Below, one piece after another: positions 19,504 to 27,891 of a stretch of 64,000 nucleotides of DNA. The DNA comes from Chryseobacterium gleum (GTDB lineage Bacteria > Bacteroidota > Bacteroidia > Flavobacteriales_D > Crocinitomicaceae), in contig CAMDFN010000008.1 in assembly GCA_945897565.1 (NCBI GenBank), positions 24,674 through 88,673 on the forward strand, read 5' to 3'. A program made the position numbers and the translations under genes. The notes under the pieces were generated by a model. The model was not told the origin of the DNA. It made no database searches and saw only the letters and a list, made by a program, of their open reading frames with translations. Each line of letters begins with the position of its first letter. Position 1 is the stretch's first letter.

Positions 19504-19578
19504 GGGGGTTTAGCTCAGCTGGTTCAGAGCATCTGCCTTACAAGCAGAGGGTCGGCGGTTCGAACCCGTCAACCCCCA
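19504..19578 (+). tRNA. tRNA-Val (anticodon TAC)
   Basis: A complete cloverleaf: acceptor GGGGGTT (19504-19510) pairs with AACCCCC (19571-19577) with discriminator A; D-stem GCTC/GAGC; anticodon stem TCTGC/GCAGA with loop CTTACAA giving anticodon TAC; T-stem GGCGG/CCGTC around TTCGAAC. CCA is not encoded. It is flanked by a good promoter and a UUCG-loop terminator, so it is a single-gene transcript. Confidence 0.95.
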
Positions 19579-19584
19579 CTACAA

Positions 19585-19614
19585 AGCACTATCTTCGGAT
19601 GGTGCTTTTTTTTT
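19585..19614 (+). terminator. Rho-independent terminator of tRNA-Val
   Basis: The arms AGCACTATC (19585-19593) and GATGGTGCT (19598-19606) pair over nine positions, including one T-G pair, around a TTCG tetraloop. A run of T residues follows to 19614. Confidence 0.85.
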
Positions 19615-19643
19615 GCGCCTTTTTCAAGTACTTTCGCAATGCT

Positions 19644-21965
19644 ATGTTTTCAAACCTTTTAACCTGGATTAAAGCAACGCCCGTCAAGACTTGGGCTTGG
19701 TTAGCCTTAGCGCTCACTGTCTCTTTGTCGGTATTTTTTGTGCTTGCGCTCCGCCAGCTGCGCTTTGATTACAACTTCGAGAAATTCTTTCCAAACCACG
19801 ACCCGCAAACACAGTTTTACCATGCCCACCGGGCGCGCTTTGAGTCAGACAACGACTTTCTTTTGTTGGCCATCGAGCACAAAAAGGGAATTTACCACCT
19901 CGATTTTCTCAAACATATCGAACAACTACGGCAAGATATCGAAACGCATGTGCCGTATATCCAAAGAGTTGTTGCGATTACCAATGCCAAAGAAGCCAAA
20001 ATATACGCTTTTGGCGGCCTGATTTTCGACCCTTACATCCATTTCAAAACACGCCTACTAGCATCAGATGCCAAGCGCATTAAACAAACGTTAGAATTGC
20101 AGAATACTCTGGTGGCCAAAGATGCACAATCGGTGTGTATTTTTATCAGACACAAAGATTTCATCCAAAGAAAGCAATCGGACCGCATGTTGGCACTTCT
20201 ACAGCAGCAACTTGCCAAGTACGATTTTGATAGCGTACACCTGACCGGCCGCACGCATGGGCAAAAGGTATATGTAGACCGCATGATGCAAGAAATGGTG
20301 TTCTTTTTGGTCTTGAGCGCCCTATTGATCATCGCCTTTTTATACCTGACTTTCCGTTCTGTTTGGGGCGTAATTGTACCGATGTCGGTCATTGCAATGG
20401 CTACTTTATGGCTTTTGGGCGGTATGTCTCAGGCGAATGAACCTATTAATATTTTACTGATTACCCTACCCACCATCCTTTTTGTGGTAGCCATGGCCGA
20501 TGTCATTTATATCGTGAGCCGGTTTTTGCAAGGCATCCGAGATGGGCTCACCAAAGAAGAGGCCGTGCGCATTACCTACAGAGAAATTGCGTTTTCGGCT
20601 TTCCTGACTTCTATCACAACCGCTATTGGCTTTGGCAGTCTTTACTTTGTTAAAGTTATTCCGGTACAGGTTTTTGGTGTGGTAGCAGGTATTGGCACAC
20701 TTCTCGCCTATTTCTTTACAATGTTTCTGCTGCCTATCTTATTTCTGCTATTTCCTATCCCAAAATACATTCACGAGCAAAAAGAAGCCCCATTTTGGGA
20801 TCGCCTGTTGCGTTTTCTGTTTCAGTGGCTGATACGCAAGAGAAAAATAGTCCTAATTGGCAGTGCGGCCATCGCAATTTGGGGCATTTGCTGGACGCTC
20901 CAAATTCAGACCAACAACCTGATCATGGACGACCTCCACCCCAAAGAACAACTCAAAAAAGATTTTCGTTTCATTGACAAGCATTATGGCGGCATCAGGC
21001 CTTTTGATGTTTCTATTGCCATCAAAGACCCCAACTTGCAAATTTGGGACCCCGAAGTACTGCAGGAGCTTGCCACAGTGGAAGCGTATCTCGAAAAAAC
21101 GTATGGTGCTGAAATCAAGAATTCATTGGTGCAGAGCTTGCGCATCATGAATCGTGCAACACATCAAGGTAGAAAAGAATTTTATACACTTCCAAGCTCT
21201 CGTTCCAAGATTAAATTATACAGGCGCAGTTTGCGCATGCTCGAAAAAGGAAAGTTTATCCGCACTATTCTAGATACGACAGAGCGTTTTAGCCGCATGC
21301 ATGGCAATTTACCCGACCTCGGCAGCGCACCTATCGCTAGGAAAAATAAAGCCTTCAAGCGTTTTTGCAAAAAGCTGCCTTTGCACGGAAAGGTTGAATA
21401 CCGCATCACGGGAGCTGCCCACCTACTCGACCGCAATATCCGCTTCATTTCAAGCAGCCTCGTAGAAGGCCTTATCTTTTCGGTGATCCTCATTGCATTG
21501 ATCATGGGATGGGTGTACCGTTCTGTGCGCATGATGCTCATCAGCATGATACCGAACCTCATTCCTTTATTGGTGGTTGGCGGTTTAATGGGTGTGTTGG
21601 GCATCGAACTCAAAACAAGTACGGCCGTTATTTTTACAATTGCGTTTGGCATTGCCTACGACGACACCATTCATTTATTGGGAAAATTCCGCATCGAAAT
21701 GGCCAAAGGTTTGTCTCATCGGATGGCCTTGAAAAATGCTTATTTGGCGCGGGGAAAGGCCATGATTTTGTCTAGCTTGATTTTGTGCTGCGGATTCTCG
21801 CTATTGGTTTTCTCAACCTTTATGGGCTCCTTTTATATGGGTATTTTGATCAGCATCACGCTATTTGTTGCGCTCATCTCCGACCTTTTATTGCTCCCTG
21901 TTTTGGTCTTGCTTTTTTTCAAGACCCAAAAACCACTCCTTGAGGCCAATGAAGCCCATCGCTAA
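19644..21965 (+). CDS. RND superfamily (MMPL/SSD-type) transporter
   Basis: The ATG at 19644 gives 773 residues; the open frame extends upstream through the tRNA-Val gene, which cannot be coding. The protein has two similar halves: a first membrane helix (TWAWLALALTVSLSVFFVLAL), an extracytoplasmic domain starting QLRFDYNFEKFFPNHDP, then five to six helices with TLPTILFVVAMADVIYIVSRFLQG; the second half repeats this with TSTAVIFTIAFGIAYDDTIHLLGKF. The conserved Asp residues in both helix-4 equivalents (VAMADV and AYDDTIH) suggest proton coupling. MMPL-type RND proteins often export lipids or hopanoids; no periplasmic adaptor is nearby. Substrate unknown. The 3' end overlaps the opposed gene by 78 bp. 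Confidence 0.9.
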   Translation: MFSNLLTWIKATPVKTWAWLALALTVSLSVFFVLALRQLRFDYNFEKFFPNHDPQTQFYHAHRARFESDNDFLLLAIEHKKGIYHLDFLKHIEQLRQDIETHVPYIQRVVAITNAKEAKIYAFGGLIFDPYIHFKTRLLASDAKRIKQTLELQNTLVAKDAQSVCIFIRHKDFIQRKQSDRMLALLQQQLAKYDFDSVHLTGRTHGQKVYVDRMMQEMVFFLVLSALLIIAFLYLTFRSVWGVIVPMSVIAMATLWLLGGMSQANEPINILLITLPTILFVVAMADVIYIVSRFLQGIRDGLTKEEAVRITYREIAFSAFLTSITTAIGFGSLYFVKVIPVQVFGVVAGIGTLLAYFFTMFLLPILFLLFPIPKYIHEQKEAPFWDRLLRFLFQWLIRKRKIVLIGSAAIAIWGICWTLQIQTNNLIMDDLHPKEQLKKDFRFIDKHYGGIRPFDVSIAIKDPNLQIWDPEVLQELATVEAYLEKTYGAEIKNSLVQSLRIMNRATHQGRKEFYTLPSSRSKIKLYRRSLRMLEKGKFIRTILDTTERFSRMHGNLPDLGSAPIARKNKAFKRFCKKLPLHGKVEYRITGAAHLLDRNIRFISSSLVEGLIFSVILIALIMGWVYRSVRMMLISMIPNLIPLLVVGGLMGVLGIELKTSTAVIFTIAFGIAYDDTIHLLGKFRIEMAKGLSHRMALKNAYLARGKAMILSSLILCCGFSLLVFSTFMGSFYMGILISITLFVALISDLLLLPVLVLLFFKTQKPLLEANEAHR

Positions 21966-22403
21966 AACCAAAAGCAAGCCCCAAACAAAATACAACATAG
22001 GCAAGGATGCAAGGCCTTTGTAATGAAAGAAAAAGCCCCAGTAAAACAAAAAGCCAATTTGGCTGAGTATACTGATCCACATGATCAAATGCAAGACGGT
22101 TTCAAAAAAGGTACAGCGCTCCTGGTGGTAGCTCACTTCGTCGATCACTTCATGGATAGTTCGGGTGAGTAGCAGCGCTAAAAAGATAGGCAGCACCTCG
22201 ATGTCAAACCAATAAAACAACAACAAGGTGAACTGCAACATGCCTGAACTCAAAATCAAGATGCGGTGCGTCTTTAATTCTGGATCAGAGATGTCTTGCT
22301 TGGAAATACCTGCATGCGTATGCGCATCATAGGCCCACGCCACAACAAAAATAGAACTACAAATCAGGATCAGTAAGGCGAGTATTTGTGGGTCAGTTTG
22401 CAT
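21888..22403 (-). CDS. Hypothetical integral membrane protein
   Basis: A 171-residue protein I do not recognise. It has about five hydrophobic segments: ILALLILICSSIFVVAWAY, ILSSGMLQFTLLLFYWF, VLPIFLALLLTRTIHEVI, VLHLIMWISILSQIGFLFYW and LPMLYFVWGLLLVLAMGFIG. A His/Asp/Glu-rich patch (RTIHEVIDEVSYHQERC) between helices 3 and 4 could bind a metal. It overlaps the UbiA-like gene by one base and was probably made with it. Its last 26 codons run antisense to the RND transporter gene. Confidence 0.65.
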   Translation of the reverse strand: MQTDPQILALLILICSSIFVVAWAYDAHTHAGISKQDISDPELKTHRILILSSGMLQFTLLLFYWFDIEVLPIFLALLLTRTIHEVIDEVSYHQERCTFFETVLHLIMWISILSQIGFLFYWGFFFHYKGLASLPMLYFVWGLLLVLAMGFIGLKEWFLGLEKKQDQNREQ

Positions 22404-23191
22404 CAGTCAAGTAGAAATAAAGTGAGTAAAAAAATCCAAAGACAAGTCAGGATGTTAAGGTATTGTGTCCAGAGCTTGACCGAGTGGTCTTGTTGCACCT
22501 TTAGCAGTATGAGCGCTTTATAGGCAATGATCAGTAAAGAGAGTTGCAGCGCACTAGAAAAATTCCAGCCAAAATAGAATAGCGCCACGCCTACACTTGC
22601 CAAATTTACGAAATGTAAAACTAAAAGGGTTTTGCGAATGCCTAGCCATACAGGAAGTGTCTGAACTTGGGCTTTTTGATCGTGACCAACATCTGAAATG
22701 TCGCGTATAATGCTGCCAAAACTAATTTGAATAGCGACAAACCAAAATACAAACTGCACGGTTGTATTGCTAAAACTCCGCGCGCCCAAGAGCACCAAAG
22801 CGGCCCAACTCAAGCCAATCAGTATGTTTTTGAGACCCGTAATTTTTTTAAGCCGTAAATCCAATCGAGAACCTCGGATCGGGATTTGATACAGCAATCC
22901 TGTGCAAGCCATACAAGCTAACACTGAAATTTGAAACTTTTCTAATAAATAGAAAGCCAATACAAACGCTACTGCAAGTTGAGCAAGAAACAAACGCTGC
23001 CAACCTCTTTTAAAAGGCGCGCGCCAATCAAAACCATAGAGCAGCCAAGTACCTAATGCACCTACATAAAGACTAAATAGATTTTCGAGCAAAGATGTTT
23101 GTTGCGCAAAAAGCACCCCACTACCAACCAACGACAAAGCGGCCAAAACAAATAGCAAGAGGATAATCTGCCTAGAATTTTGAATTCCCAT
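22403..23191 (-). CDS. UbiA-like prenyltransferase family protein with a degenerate first Asp motif
   Basis: A 262-residue protein with eight to nine membrane segments. The second Asp-rich motif of UbiA enzymes is intact (RDISDVGHD, Asp164, Asp167, Asp171), and YQIPIRG and LKKITGLKNILIGLSWA fit the family. The first motif, usually NDxxD, is replaced by YGFDWRAP at about residues 52-59 with a single Asp. UbiA enzymes move polyprenyl chains onto aromatic or lipid acceptors at the inner membrane. Loss of the first Asp cluster may mean altered metal binding or another reaction. Operon with the downstream membrane protein; no quinone or carotenoid gene is nearby. Confidence 0.7.
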   Translation of the reverse strand: MGIQNSRQIILLLFVLAALSLVGSGVLFAQQTSLLENLFSLYVGALGTWLLYGFDWRAPFKRGWQRLFLAQLAVAFVLAFYLLEKFQISVLACMACTGLLYQIPIRGSRLDLRLKKITGLKNILIGLSWAALVLLGARSFSNTTVQFVFWFVAIQISFGSIIRDISDVGHDQKAQVQTLPVWLGIRKTLLVLHFVNLASVGVALFYFGWNFSSALQLSLLIIAYKALILLKVQQDHSVKLWTQYLNILTCLWIFLLTLFLLD

Positions 23192-23195
23192 ACTT

Positions 23196-23227
23196 CAAAA
23201 GTGCAGGTTTTTTTGACGTACGGCAAA
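23196..23227 (-). promoter_or_regulatory. Candidate promoter of the UbiA-like operon
   Basis: On the minus strand TTTG (23224-23227) is followed after 20 nt by CACTTTTG (23196-23203), one mismatch from TAnnTTTG. The ATG (23191) is 4 nt downstream. Confidence 0.45.
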
Positions 23228-23398
23228 TTGAAATTTGCAGACCCGAAGTATGGACTTGTGAAAAACGCAAGAGTGTTTTGTATGTAAAGCAATTTTGTAA
23301 GCTTACTTGAACATCTTTTAATAGCAATACCCTTAGTTATTAATAGTAATTTAAACAAATCATAACGCCTAATTCTTAGCGCTTCGGACAATCCTTTT

Positions 23399-23406
23399 CA
23401 ACTTTG
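23399..23406 (+). promoter_or_regulatory. Weak candidate -7 box of the TonB-dependent receptor gene
   Basis: CAACTTTG differs from TAnnTTTG at one position and lies 22 nt before the ATG. No clear -33 element was found. The 237-bp divergent region shows no recognisable riboswitch or Fur-type box. Confidence 0.3.
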
Positions 23407-23428
23407 TAGCAATCAAAAAAACTACTTT

Positions 23429-25783
23429 ATGATGAAAAGAAAATTACTAATTGGATCGCTACTTTCGCTAGCAGTGAGTCCGAGCTTTGCGCAAGTGGGT
23501 ATGGATACCGATACAACACGCGAACAAAGTGTCAAAGAGGTACGTGTCATTTCTAGTTATGGAAAAGACCGTAAAACACCTGTAGCGATGTCTACGGTAA
23601 ATGCAAAGCAGATTTCTGAATTGTATGGTGGTTCTGCAGAATTACCTGAAGTTTTAAAACTTACTCCAGGTGTATATGCTACTAAAACGGGAGGTGGTGT
23701 TGGCGATTCCCGCATCAATATCCGTGGTTTTGACCAACGCAACGTAGCGGTAACCATCAATGGTATTCCAGTGAACGACATGGAAAACGGTTGGGTTTAC
23801 TGGTCTAACTGGGCTGGCTTGGGTGATGCAGTTTCAACTATCCAAGTTCAGAGAGGTCTTGGTGCGTCTAAATTGGCCATCAACTCAGTGGGTGGAACTA
23901 TGAACATCATTACCAAAACTACTGATGCAAAAGCTGGTGCTTCTGTACTTACTTCAATGACTGATTATGGTCAGTACAAAGTGATGGCTTATGCGTCGAC
24001 AGGTTTGATGGAAAACGGATTTGCACTGACAACTGTATTGTCTAAAACAGCAGGTAGTTCTTATGTAGACGGCACTTGGATCAATGGTTATTCGTACTTC
24101 TTTACGCTAGCCAAGCAACTGAACGCAAAACACCGTTTGGTGCTAACTGGTATTGGTGCTCCGCAATCGCACGGCCAGCGCAGCTCAGGTCTTACGCCAG
24201 GGCAATACGACACGTTAGACATCCGGTTCAATGGTGACATCGGTTACTACAACAACGGAGAGTTATTCAATGACCGCGTCAATTACTACCACAAGCCACA
24301 GTTTTCTTTGAACCATTACTGGACTGCATCTGAAAAAACGACTATTAGTACTTCATTATACTACTCTATCGGACACGGTGGTGGTTCTGGGCGCTTGGGT
24401 TCTGCATATGCACGCACTGCCGAGGGCTTACTCGACGTTCAAGCTGCCTATGACTACAACGTAGCGAATCCTGTAGTGACAAGTGGCGGTGTTAAATATG
24501 CACAACGCAACTCTGTCAACAACCATTACTGGACTGGCTTGATTTCTACGGTCAATCACAAGGTTAATCAATACATCGACCTTACTTTAGGTTTAGATGC
24601 ACGTTCTTACCGCGGTGAGCACTTTAGAGAAGTGCGTGACCTTTTGGGTGGTTCAGCACGTTACGACGCTGTAAATGGTTTGGTTGGCGTAAATGAATAT
24701 GCTTCTAATTACGGAAATGTTTTTCACGTCACACCAGTAGATCAGCGCGTTGCTTATGACAACGATGGTTTGGTAAAGTATGCTGGTTTATTTGGTCAAG
24801 CTGAATATAGCAAAGACAAACTTTCTGCTTTTGTAACAGGAGCCATTAACACAACATCCAATCAACGTGTTGACCGCATGTTGTACATCAACGACACAAC
24901 TGGTCGCGGTGAACTATCTGAAAAAGTAAATATTATGGGCTACTCTTTCAAGGGAGGCGTAAACTACAATATCAATAAGAATCACAATGTTTATGCGAAT
25001 GCTGGTCATTTTTCACGTGCGCCATTCTGGACATTTGTTTTTGTCAACAACTCTAACGATGTGGTTCAAAACCTACTCAATGAAAAAGCAGAATCATTTG
25101 AATTAGGTTATGGCTTCCGCAGTGAAAAAGTAGCAGTGAAAGTCAATGCTTACCTTACTAGCTGGAAAGACAAATCTTTATTATCTGGCAACATTACAGG
25201 CCCTAACGGCACAATCACACGTGCGTTGATGTCAGGTGCAAATGCAACTCACAAAGGAATTGAAGTAGAATTCAACACCCGTCCAATCAAAGGTCTTGAG
25301 CTTGGTGGCGTTGTCTCTCTTGGAGACTGGCGTTGGGTAGGTGATATCAATGCAACTGTTTATTCAGAAATTGACCCTACGCAATCGGTTACTGTTACTT
25401 CTTACGTAGACGGCGTACATGTTGGCGATGCGCCTCAAAACCAATTTGGTTTGCAAGCACGTTACCAAATCACCAAAAACTTATATGTTGGTGCAACTTG
25501 GATTTATAACGACAAATTTTACGCAAATTTCGATCCTTCTAAAAAGACAGACCCCGAAGACCGCGTAGATGCTTACCAAATCCCTTCTTACTACAATCTT
25601 GATGCACGCATCGGATACGAAGTAAAATTAGGTGACCGCATGCTCAACCTTGGTATCCAAAGTTTTAACATTACCAATGTCAAATTCTTGTCTGACGCTA
25701 CAGATTTGGACGGAACAGCATTTGCATATGGTTTCCCTGGTTTTGGTCGCAACTTTAATTTCTCTGCGAAGTTTACCTTCTAA
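23429..25783 (+). CDS. TonB-dependent outer membrane receptor
   Basis: A 784-residue outer-membrane receptor that imports a ligand with energy from TonB-ExbBD. Signal peptide MMKRKLLIGSLLSLAVSPSFAQ. The plug domain (about 40-170) contains SELYGGSAELPEVLKLTPGV, INIRGFDQRNVAVTINGIPV and the conserved end SVGGTMNIITK; the rest is a 22-stranded barrel ending in aromatic FNFSAKFTF. There is no N-terminal carboxypeptidase-like domain and no SusD partner beside it, so it looks more like a siderophore or metal receptor than a polysaccharide SusC. The ligand is unknown. The gene is monocistronic, ended by a strong hairpin. Confidence 0.92.
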   Translation: MMKRKLLIGSLLSLAVSPSFAQVGMDTDTTREQSVKEVRVISSYGKDRKTPVAMSTVNAKQISELYGGSAELPEVLKLTPGVYATKTGGGVGDSRINIRGFDQRNVAVTINGIPVNDMENGWVYWSNWAGLGDAVSTIQVQRGLGASKLAINSVGGTMNIITKTTDAKAGASVLTSMTDYGQYKVMAYASTGLMENGFALTTVLSKTAGSSYVDGTWINGYSYFFTLAKQLNAKHRLVLTGIGAPQSHGQRSSGLTPGQYDTLDIRFNGDIGYYNNGELFNDRVNYYHKPQFSLNHYWTASEKTTISTSLYYSIGHGGGSGRLGSAYARTAEGLLDVQAAYDYNVANPVVTSGGVKYAQRNSVNNHYWTGLISTVNHKVNQYIDLTLGLDARSYRGEHFREVRDLLGGSARYDAVNGLVGVNEYASNYGNVFHVTPVDQRVAYDNDGLVKYAGLFGQAEYSKDKLSAFVTGAINTTSNQRVDRMLYINDTTGRGELSEKVNIMGYSFKGGVNYNINKNHNVYANAGHFSRAPFWTFVFVNNSNDVVQNLLNEKAESFELGYGFRSEKVAVKVNAYLTSWKDKSLLSGNITGPNGTITRALMSGANATHKGIEVEFNTRPIKGLELGGVVSLGDWRWVGDINATVYSEIDPTQSVTVTSYVDGVHVGDAPQNQFGLQARYQITKNLYVGATWIYNDKFYANFDPSKKTDPEDRVDAYQIPSYYNLDARIGYEVKLGDRMLNLGIQSFNITNVKFLSDATDLDGTAFAYGFPGFGRNFNFSAKFTF

Positions 25784-25811
25784 GCGAACTTTAACCATAA
25801 ATTAATACAAA

Positions 25812-25847
25812 AAAGCCTTGTCGTTTCTCTCGACAAGGCTTTCTTTG
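25812..25847 (+). terminator. Terminator of the TonB receptor gene, overlapping a ppk1 promoter
   Basis: AAAGCCTTGTCG (25812-25823) and CGACAAGGCTTT (25831-25842) form a perfect 12-bp stem with a 7-nt loop and a T-rich tail. The same DNA holds TTG (25818-25820) and, after 19 nt, TTTCTTTG (25840-25847), one mismatch from TAnnTTTG. The ppk1 ATG follows 4 nt later, so this stretch probably ends one transcript and starts the next. Confidence 0.8.
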
Positions 25848-25851
25848 TAAT

Positions 25852-27891
25852 ATGAATTTAATAAATAGAGAACTCAGCTGGCTTTCATTTAACGAACGCG
25901 TGTTGCAAGAGGCGATGGACCCGAGCGTTCCGCTTACAGAGCGCATGCGCTTTTTAGGTATTTACTCCAATAACCTCGATGAATTTTTTCGGGTGCGGGT
26001 GGCCAACCTCAAAAGAGTGATGGACTTCAGACACGAGAAAGTACAAGGTTATAAAGGCAGTGCAGAAGACCTTTACGTTGAAATCAGAAAGGTGGTGCTG
26101 CGTCAGCAACAACTTTTTGAAAGCACTTACCAAGAGATCAAAGCGGGTTTTCAGACCGAAGGCATTTATTTCATCGATGAGTCTGGTTGTACCAATAAAG
26201 AACTCGTAGAGTTAGACGATTTTTTCCATGACAAACTCAAGCATGCGATTTTCCCGATCATGCTCGACAAAAAACGGCCACTACCCAAACTCCGCGATTA
26301 CGCCATCTATTTGGGTGTCAAAATGATCAGTAATGCAAAAATTCGGTACGCACTCATTCAGATCCCGACAGAATACAGCCGCTTTTTTATCCTGAACCGC
26401 GAAGCCCACACCAATGTGATTTTGATAGATGACATCATCAGGCTTTACTTGAACGACATTTTTTCGGTCTATCAACCACAGCACGCCGAAGCATTTACCT
26501 TCAAGTTTACGCGCGATGCCGAACTCGATCTAGACGACGACCTCTCGCTTTCGTTTTTCGAAAAAATTGAAAAAAGTATCAAGCAACGCAAAAAAGGATT
26601 ACCCGTGCGTTTTGTCTATGACGCAGCTATGCCCGACGACTTATTGTCTTTTTTACTACAACAACTCAAACTGAAGAAAGGCTTCAATACCATACCCGGT
26701 GGGCGTTACCATAATTTTAAAGACTTCATGCGCTTTCCAGATTTTGGCAATTCAGCCTATCGTTTTGCTGCACAAGCGCCCGTTAAACACCCTGCTTTTC
26801 GGAGTGGAAAAAGTCATATTGGAACCATCCTCAAGCAAGATGTATTGCTGCACTTTCCTTTTCAGCAATTTGACCACGTTGTTGACCTGCTGCGCGAGGC
26901 GAGCCTCGACCCCAAGGTAAGAGATATAAAAATCAATATTTACCGCGTTGCCAAGAATTCTGAAATCATGAATGCCCTACTCGCTTGTATCTTCAATGGC
27001 AAGCAAGTAACGGTTGTGTTTGAACTCCAGGCGCGTTTTGACGAAGAAAACAATCTCTGGTGGAGCAACCGCCTCAAAGACAACGGCGCAAACGTTATTT
27101 ACGGGCTGCAAAACCTCAAGGTACATTCAAAACTCTTGCAAATCAGACGTGTATCTGAAGCCAAAACCCAATACATAACCTACATCGGAACCGGTAATTT
27201 CAATGAATCTACCGCGACCATCTACACCGATTTAGCGCTCCTCACGGCCAATAAAGAAATTTCTTTGGAGGTAAGCCGTGTCTTTGGCATGTTGGAGAAC
27301 AACCTCGAACGCCATACCTTTCGCCACCTGCTTGTTTCGCCCTTCAATACCCGCCGCAAATTACTCGCTCTTATTGAGCGCGAAATCAAGTTTGCCAGGG
27401 CCAAAAAACCCGCGCACATCCGTCTGAAATTCAATAACCTTACGGATATCCGCATGATTGACAAGCTTTACGCGGCAAGCAAAGCCGGAGTTAAAATTGA
27501 ACTCATTATCCGTGGAATTTGCTGCCTCAAACCTGGCGTCAAAGGTTTGAGTGAAAACATAACTGCAATCAGTATTGTGGACCGCTATTTAGAACACACG
27601 CGCTTCTTTATTTTTGGCAACAACGGCCAACCTGAGTATTTCATTTCAAGTGCAGACTGGATGGAACGCAACTTAGATCAGCGCGTAGAAGTAGGCACTG
27701 TCATTAAAGACCCTAAAATCCAAAAAGAAATTGAGCTCATTTTTGAGTACCAATGGAAGGGAAGTGTCAAGGCCCGCAGCATTTCTGCCGACTACAAAAA
27801 CGTCTACTCCAAGCGCAACCTTCCGCCATTTCATGCCCAGAAGGAGTTGTACGGGTATTACAAAATACTTTCAGAAGAAGTAGCGGAGTAA
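25852..27891 (+). CDS. ppk1: Polyphosphate kinase 1
   Basis: PPK1 polymerises the gamma phosphate of ATP into polyphosphate. The 679-residue protein starts INRELSWLSFNERVLQEAMD, the normal beginning of the family, so the ATG at 25852 is right although it is only about 10 bp after a terminator stem. The phosphorylated His is His425 in LKVHSKLL; the second catalytic His is His582 in YLEHTRFF; YIGTGNFNESTATIYTDLALL and DWMERNLDQRVEV are the usual PLD-like blocks. The end overlaps the convergent glycosyltransferase gene by 21 bp. No exopolyphosphatase (ppx) gene is adjacent. Identification is certain. Confidence 0.97.
   Translation: MNLINRELSWLSFNERVLQEAMDPSVPLTERMRFLGIYSNNLDEFFRVRVANLKRVMDFRHEKVQGYKGSAEDLYVEIRKVVLRQQQLFESTYQEIKAGFQTEGIYFIDESGCTNKELVELDDFFHDKLKHAIFPIMLDKKRPLPKLRDYAIYLGVKMISNAKIRYALIQIPTEYSRFFILNREAHTNVILIDDIIRLYLNDIFSVYQPQHAEAFTFKFTRDAELDLDDDLSLSFFEKIEKSIKQRKKGLPVRFVYDAAMPDDLLSFLLQQLKLKKGFNTIPGGRYHNFKDFMRFPDFGNSAYRFAAQAPVKHPAFRSGKSHIGTILKQDVLLHFPFQQFDHVVDLLREASLDPKVRDIKINIYRVAKNSEIMNALLACIFNGKQVTVVFELQARFDEENNLWWSNRLKDNGANVIYGLQNLKVHSKLLQIRRVSEAKTQYITYIGTGNFNESTATIYTDLALLTANKEISLEVSRVFGMLENNLERHTFRHLLVSPFNTRRKLLALIEREIKFARAKKPAHIRLKFNNLTDIRMIDKLYAASKAGVKIELIIRGICCLKPGVKGLSENITAISIVDRYLEHTRFFIFGNNGQPEYFISSADWMERNLDQRVEVGTVIKDPKIQKEIELIFEYQWKGSVKARSISADYKNVYSKRNLPPFHAQKELYGYYKILSEEVAE

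Noticed and set aside
19461..19643. N-terminal 61-codon extension of the RND transporter reading frame
   Set aside because: It runs through tRNA-Val and its terminator; the ATG at 19644 gives a normal first membrane helix.
23429..25783. SusC-type polysaccharide receptor
   Set aside because: No N-terminal carboxypeptidase-like domain and no SusD partner are present.
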